Source: Terebella lapidaria | Taxonomy: Eukaryota > Annelida > Polychaeta > Terebellida > Terebellidae | DNA: 64,000 nt | Reading direction: 5' to 3' | Assembly (NCBI GenBank): GCA_949152475.1 | Contig: OX424562.1 | Coordinates: 41,526,157 to 41,590,156, forward strand | Shown here: positions 58,041 through 64,000 of the stretch, piece after piece | How the letters are laid out: each line of letters begins with the position of its first letter | Position numbering within the stretch: the first letter of the stretch is position 1 | Made by a program: the position numbers and the translations under genes | The notes under the pieces: generated by a model | Database searches by the model: none | Told to the model about the DNA's origin: nothing | The model's input: the letters and a program-made list of their open reading frames with translations, nothing else

Positions 58041-58619
58041 TATATAACGAGCGTTTCTTGATTTTTTATTCCACTAAGTTTCCATCTCTAGAAATAATAA
58101 TTTCAACCATTGTAAACAATGTGTTGTCACAGTACCTTTTCGTTTTTATTCCAAGGTTGACATGCAATGCAAGCTCGGTATCTTAGTGAAATGGCTACCT
58201 GGCCCAAAAGACTGCTACGGTGAAGGTTTCACACCTGACCTGATCTAGGCTTTGGAGACAGACCTGCCGGTAGATTTAGCCGATCCAACTAAACGTTTAC
58301 GCTTGTAGGTTGTGGTGAGTGCTCCATCAGATCCAGAACGGTGGGCAGTACAGGTTGTGGCTCATCCTGAACTGAAATCTAGTCACTTCAGACTGTTACT
58401 AGACAAGCTTGGATGTCTGGAACGAAGGTGTGGCTTGTTCGTTCAGCTGAGTCCATTCGATCTAGGATGCCATATTTGCTAAGGTCAACCCAATCTCCAT
58501 AGTAGACACTCCCCCATTAGAAACAGTGAACATCGTGTTTTCTTGATCGACCAACTTGTGGAAAAACCCCACAAAGGTTGAGACCACTTATGGCTATTTT
58601 TATGGTATTTCTAGGCCTA
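58041..58619. other. Intergenic, no gene seen
   Basis: No domain or repeat could be recognised in this stretch. Confidence 0.35.
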
Positions 58620-59135
58620 CATGGATTTACATTTCCAAGATGGCCGCCAAATGGTGAAATAGCCTCAGAATTGGATCCGTCACCATCGAAAAGATATATT
58701 TAGACACAATGTTGTAGTTGGGGAATCTTGTTTATTGACATAATCGTAATCGTTTTCTCCACTCTTGTATATACGTAAAACTGAAATACAAAAATAAAGC
58801 CCTATGAATATGTGGTCATACTTATATGCGTGCTACAACAAACAACGTACTTTCTCTACGACCAACCTATGACTGTGCCTATACTATGGCGAGTACGGTA
58901 CCGAACGATAAAACAGATCTAGATTCAACTGTTACTTCACAACAACTACAAAACACATATCATCTACAGGTTACCAAGTTTATAAAACAATATTCATCCA
59001 CAATAACATACCTCTGTGATGTACGTGTATCTTAAAAGAATACAAATCATTTTGCGACAAAAACTTTGACCTATTTTGCCGAAACGTAAACAATGTGCGA
59101 ATCTGCGGACTGTAGTTTTTTCGTAGGCCCTTACA
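58620..59135 (-). repeat. Putative 3' LTR of the BEL/Pao element
   Basis: The start at 59135 is set by a TGTAAGG LTR-like start just after the purine-rich tract ttcaggggagcca (59136-59148, minus strand). An AATAAA on the minus strand lies at 58731-58736. The outer end near 58620 is a guess, because the partner LTR is outside the window. Confidence 0.5.
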
Positions 59136-59148
59136 TGGCTCCCCTGAA
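59136..59148 (-). other. Polypurine tract of the BEL/Pao element
   Basis: ttcaggggagcca on the minus strand, directly before the putative LTR and 95 bases past the polyprotein stop codon. This is the expected place for plus-strand priming. Confidence 0.5.
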
Positions 59149-59242
59149 TTGTGAATACATGAACAATTCACCAAATTACATCAACAAAAACAATAATCAT
59201 CTTTCAAGATATCAAAAACGTTCAAAGTGTCTTTCACATGCT

Positions 59243-62200
59243 TCAACAGTTGGCTCCTTGACGGGGACCCGGTCTATACAGTAGAATCAACTTTTGCACG
59301 GGTCGATCGAGTTGTGACGTGCTTGTCTTTACAGTGACCTTGCGAACAAGTCCATCGTTACTTGGAAATGTGGAGATGATCCTCCCAAGTGGCCACTGAG
59401 CTCTAGGTAGGTTGTCGTCGATGAGAATCACTACGTCTCCAATCTCCAGATTTTCTTTAGGTCTGTTCCACTTATTTCTGGTTTGGAGGGTAGTCAGGAA
59501 TTCTTTTCGCCAGCGTGTCCAGAACTCGTTCGCGAGAAACTGGACTCTTCTCCAATGTTTGCGCAGGTACAAATCCTCCCTCACAAAGTCTCCAGGCGGA
59601 GGCATGACTACTTTTGCTTTCATGGTCAACAACTGACTTGGGCTCAACGGTTCTGGAGAATCTTGAGAAGTTACATCAACATATGTCAATGGTCGGCTGT
59701 TCATAACTGATTCCACTTCAACGAAGAAGGTCTGTAGAGAATCATCACTGAGACAGTCGCCATGATCAAGAAGTAGTGTGGTGAGGATAGCCCTGGCTGA
59801 TCTTATCAATCTTTCCCAAGATCCAGCCATGTGGCTCGCATGAGGTACGTTGAACTTGAACTTTGGTACATCTGGCAACCAATCACAGTTGTCCTTCAAC
59901 AACATCTGGTGAATTCTTTTGTGGTTGAATTTCTCCAAGGCCGACTCCAGTTCTCCTTTCGCACCAACAAAATTGGTTCCCTGGTCTGATCATAATTGTC
60001 GAACATGACCTCGTCTACCAACGAAACGTCGATAGCCGTTCAGAAAAGCATCGGTTGATAAGGAAGGGACTACTTCAAAGTGGACCGCTCTTGAAGCCAG
60101 ACACACAAAGATGACTCCCCATCGTTTCTTCATTGACCGTCCTTCTTTAATGAAGAATGGACCGAAACAGTCGACAGCTGAATATGTGAATGGCGCTGTT
60201 TCTTGCAACCTATCTTCTGGCAGGTTGGCCATTTTTTGTTGTACAGAAGATCCTCTCAGTCTTTTGCATCGCACACATGTGTGTAGATAAGAAGCTACCG
60301 ATGCTCTTCCTCTGATGATCCAGTATCCTGAGGCACGAAGTTCGTTGAGAGTTGTGCTTCGTCCTGCATGTTTTGTTTGTCTGTGATAGTGGTCTATCAA
60401 CAAAGTTGTGAGTTTGCTCTTGGAGGGAATTATCACTGGATGTGCCAAATCTCTTGGAACATTGGCTCGTTGAATTCTGCCCCCAACTCGAATGAGACCA
60501 TTTTCGTCTAAATACGGATCTAGTCGGTAGAGACTACTCGTCTGTTTAAGGTGTCGTTTCTTTGCTTTGTCAGTACTTCTGTCATCACCTTGCGGGACCT
60601 TGCTGGAGAGCAATACTGTCTTCTCATCTTTGAATGCTTGTCCCTGAATCAACTGCAGAATGGCGACCTCAGCATCCACCATCTCTTGTACACTCAGTGA
60701 ACTACATTCAGGTTTGGAAACTCGATGAACCTTCTTCGGTTTCTTCACTTTGCGTTCCATCAATCTGCGCTTCAAACGTAGACAGAGTGCTATCGCTCTC
60801 TTTGCTCTATACCATGTAGAGAAGTAAGTCAATCTTGACAGCATATTGCTGAATTGGCTCTCTGTTGTGGTTGCATGAACCGTCACCTTCTTCACTTCCG
60901 AATCACCTTCTAAAAGAGGGAACCTCTCATCTGTCAAAGGGAGTGGATCACTGACTCTGAGAAACTCTGGACCATTCCACCATAGTGAACTCTCAACCAG
61001 AGCATCAACAGAACTTCCACGAGATGAAATATCGGCTGGGTTTTCTTTAGATCCAATGTGGTTCCACTGATCAGCTGTTGTAGAATCTTTGATTTGTTGA
61101 ACACGATTCGCTACATACACATGGAATTTCTTCGACTCATTTGCGATATAGCCTAAGACCACTCTGCTGTCTGTCCAGAAGAAGTTGTTTATCTGACTGT
61201 AGCAGAGTTCTCGTTGGAGGAAATTGCTCACTTTCACTGAAGTTAGGGCTGCAGTTAGCTCTAATCTGGGCATAGTGATAGACTTCGTGGGTGCCACTCT
61301 GGACTTCGCCATAGCCAATCGGCAGGATATGTGGTTCTTTATGTCAAACAGTCTCAAGTAGCTACACTGTCCGTACCCACGTTGACTCGCATCCGAAAAG
61401 TGATGGATCTCTACTTGAACAACTTCTCCCATTTCTGGATCTTTGTAGCATCTAGGCACTTGAAGCTTGGCCAGTTTAGGTAAGTCATTTCTCCATTTTT
61501 CCCATCTCATTCGTGTGTCATCCGGTAGAGGATCATCCCACCCTTGGCCATCCTTGCAGAGATCTTGCAAGATCCCCTTCCCAATCAGGATGAAAGGGCT
61601 AACGAGTCCCAGTGGATCGAATACAGAAGCCACTGTTGACATTATACTTCTACGTGTCAAAGGCTTGTCTTGAACTTCAACTCTGAAGAGGAATGAGTCA
61701 CTCTCTAGGCACCATCTGATACCCACTGCACTTCCCATGGGCAATCTTTGTGAAGGTTCGATTTCTTTGATTTGTGTGGCTCTACTCTCATTATCTAGGA
61801 CATTCAAAACTTCTCTTGAATTTGAGGAAAACTTGTGGAGCTTGAATCCAAATTTCCCACACAGACGTTTGGTGGTGTCGATCAGTTCTATCGCCTCATC
61901 TGGGCTATTCACCGATGCCAATCCATCATCTACATAAAAGTTATTCCTGACGAACTGAGCTGCAGCAGTTCCAAACTCTTCTTCACCTCTGTTGGCTGCT
62001 GTTCTTAGTGCATATATTGCACATGCCGGCGATGAGGTGGCGCCGAATAGGTGAACTGTGAATCTGTATTCTGTGACTTTGTCATTCTTCCACCACAGGA
62101 ATCTGAGGTAGTCTCTGTATGGTTCACTCACACCCACTTGGTGGAACATACCTTCAATATCGCATGTTACACCGACGTGATTCTGTCTAAATCTACAGAT

Positions 62201-63997
62201 TATACCAATAAGGTTCTTGATCTGATCAGGACCACTCAGCAAGTTGTTGTTGAGGCACTGACCCCTGTATTCTATACTACAGTTGTAAACGATCCTCAGT
62301 TTGCCGGGCTTCTGAGGGTGGTACACCCCATGGTGTGGGATGTACCACACACTATCATCTAGGGCGTCAGCAGCGGGAACTTCTTCTACATAACCCTTCT
62401 CTATCATTGTCTCCATTGCTACATGGTAGTCTTCTTGATACTGTGTTTCTCGGCTGAACTTTCTCTGTAATTGTTCCAATCGTTTCTCTGCAACTACTCT
62501 ATTGTTCTGTAACTTGAGTGGCTTGTTTCTGAGTGGCAAGGGAAGTTCTATATGTCCATCTCTTCTGATGTGCATCCCTTGGTCCATGATTTGCAGGAAC
62601 TTCCTATCTTCAGCTGATAGTCTTTCATCAGACGGCTGTTCCGCAAAGTCCATCTCAAACATTTGTTTCACTGCTAGCGGACAGACTTCTTTAGTTTGAG
62701 TACGAAATGAAAAGTGGCACTGGCGTTCAGGTCTTGTTCTCACTAGCTGACAAGAACTGTGGTAATTCTCTGTCTCTGTCGTACACTTCATCATACCTAT
62801 GATACCCCATCCTAGGTTGGTATGCACTGCATAAGGATCGTCTTCTTTTCCAGCCACTATAGTTCTAGGACGTATGGCACGGGGACAATTCATGCCAATC
62901 AACAACCCCACTTCTGTGTCCGGTATACAAGGATGTATCTTCCTTGCTACTTCTTTGAGATGTGGCCACTGCTCTGCAGTTTCTCTTCTGGGGATCTGGT
63001 TAAGTTTGGCTGGGATAGCACTTCGGCTGTACACACTTGGCAAATTCACTTCCACGTCCTCTTGTAAACCTTTCACCACCAGGTCGTTTACCTTCATACA
63101 GTCAATCACATCCTCTGCCAAAACAGTGGACAATTTCAAACGTACTGTTTCTCCTGTCATTGATAGTTTCTCGAGCACTGAGTCAGTGATGAAGCTGGCA
63201 TCAGACTGATCATCGAGTAGAGCATATACTACCACTTTTTTCTCTGGTGAATCCTTGTGATATATCATGACTGGTAGTATCAGTGAGTGGGAACAGTTAT
63301 TTTCTGAGTGTCCATCGACATCAACACAATATGATGATACGTTTTGATGTTGCTGACTGTCATCTGGAATAGCTGAAGTGTCAGGTTTCTTTGTGTAGGC
63401 ATAGTCATGCAAGATTGTTGGATGGTGGAGTTGACAGATTTTACACTGTTTTTTGTGTTTGCATTCCAGGCGCCGGTGACCCCAACGGAGACACCCGAAA
63501 CACAGTGCATTCTTCCTGATGAACTCCTGTCTGTTCGTGAGAGTCATTGCCTTGAATTTACTACAGTCTTCTAGTGGATGTGCATCCTTGCACAGACGAC
63601 ATTTCTGTTTATTATGATCTGGAGATGTTGTCTTCTCGACTGTGGTCTTGTCAGTTGCGTTCTTAGATTCTCTGGCATTGGAGGCAAAACTCCTGGCACT
63701 GTTTGCCTTTCCACTTGATGGTTTCTTGTCATCTGCGATGGTAATATTCAATGGACTGCTCATTATTCTTGCTTGTTTGCTAATGAATTCACAGAGTTTA
63801 GAGAATGGCGGGTATGTTTCTTCTCTTCCTGACTCATATATCCATGAGTCAACCAGACTCAACCATTTATCCTGGACTCGTTTAGGCAACTTGCCCAAAA
63901 TCTTTCTGTGCTCAGTTGGGTCATTCAACACTTCGAGCTGGCCCAGGGTAAGCATAGCAGTCTCACATTGATTCAGAAAGTCAGAGAGATCACGCAT
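59243..63997 (-). pseudogene. BEL/Pao retrotransposon Gag-Pol polyprotein, one internal stop, runs off the window
   Basis: One frame of 1585 codons broken by a single in-frame TGA at 59990-59992. Order on the minus strand: end of Gag (LPKRVQDKWLSLVDSW), zinc knuckles (CRLCKDAHPLEDC, CFGCLRWGHRRLEC, CKICQLHH), aspartic protease (YALLDDQSDASFIT), reverse transcriptase (RIVYNCS, VTCDIEGMFHQVGV and the catalytic YVDD), RNase H (HHFSDASQRGYGQ, FWTDSRVVLGY, NPADISSRG), integrase HHCC zinc region and core (SAVDCFGPF), and a C-terminal DUF5641-like region (NRPKENLEIGDVVILIDDNL, WPLGRI). The stop falls inside the integrase core, next to the second catalytic Asp. The N-terminus probably continues beyond 64000; the ATG at 63997 is likely internal. 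Otherwise the frame is clean, so the copy is young. Confidence 0.92.
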
Positions 63998-64000
63998 CGT

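Noticed and set aside
1-64000. tRNA and rRNA genes
   Set aside because: I looked for T-loop and B-box motifs (ggttcgaatcc-like) and rRNA core phrases and found no convincing candidate.

Overview
The window is animal nuclear DNA. Protein-coding genes are split by GT-AG introns, there are long AT-rich intergenic tracts, and several retrotransposon classes sit side by side (L1/Tx1-like LINE, CR1/L2-like LINE, Penelope-like, BEL/Pao, a DIRS-like relic, a miniature LTR element) together with many short inverted-repeat elements. This mixture is typical of marine invertebrates such as molluscs, brachiopods or lancelets. The sequence alone does not fix the phylum, so I do not name a species.

Three host genes are supported. 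GNB5 (plus strand, 1700-16089, 10 exons) encodes the type-5 G-protein beta subunit and is complete, with all splice phases agreeing. A TTC24-like tetratricopeptide gene (minus strand, 20380-29599, 13 exons, 961 codons) meets it tail to tail. DAD1 (plus, 39079-39420) encodes the small membrane subunit of oligosaccharyltransferase as one uninterrupted exon. The genes have no evident functional link: one is G-protein/RGS signalling, one a TPR scaffold of unknown role, one ER N-glycosylation. A possible 110-codon ORF overlaps a perfect hairpin near 33.7 kb.

Layout: 1-1.7 kb is flank; 1.7-16.1 kb is GNB5. Its introns carry a hAT-like element (1900-2421), an unusual element with opposed arrays of a 14-bp motif (3664-4675), and in intron 7 an antisense 5.1-kb LINE with two intact ORFs inserted at the edge of a 132-bp tandem array. 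16.1-20.4 kb is the convergent intergenic region with a MITE and a 134-bp satellite-bearing repeat. 20.4-29.6 kb is TTC24, with a 36-bp minisatellite and a TA-flanked MITE in its introns. 29.6-39 kb holds a broken CR1/L2-like LINE, a perfect 123-bp-arm hairpin, GC-rich repeats and a TIR element. 39.1 kb is DAD1, followed by a clear hAT-type element (40236-41103). 41.6-45.3 kb is a repeat carrying a broken Penelope-like element, itself interrupted by a miniature LTR (TRIM-type) element. 46.3-54.9 kb is an old tandem segmental duplication with a LINE relic in one copy. 56-58 kb is a probable DIRS-like relic. 58.6-64 kb is the 3' part of a BEL/Pao element running off the window.

The most unusual observation is that ORF1 of the intact LINE ends in a domain that reads as NADAR (YbiA/DUF1768), a family linked to ADP-ribose chemistry on nucleic acids, fused behind two CCHC zinc knuckles. 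That suggests a retrotransposon carrying its own base- or ADP-ribose-processing enzyme.
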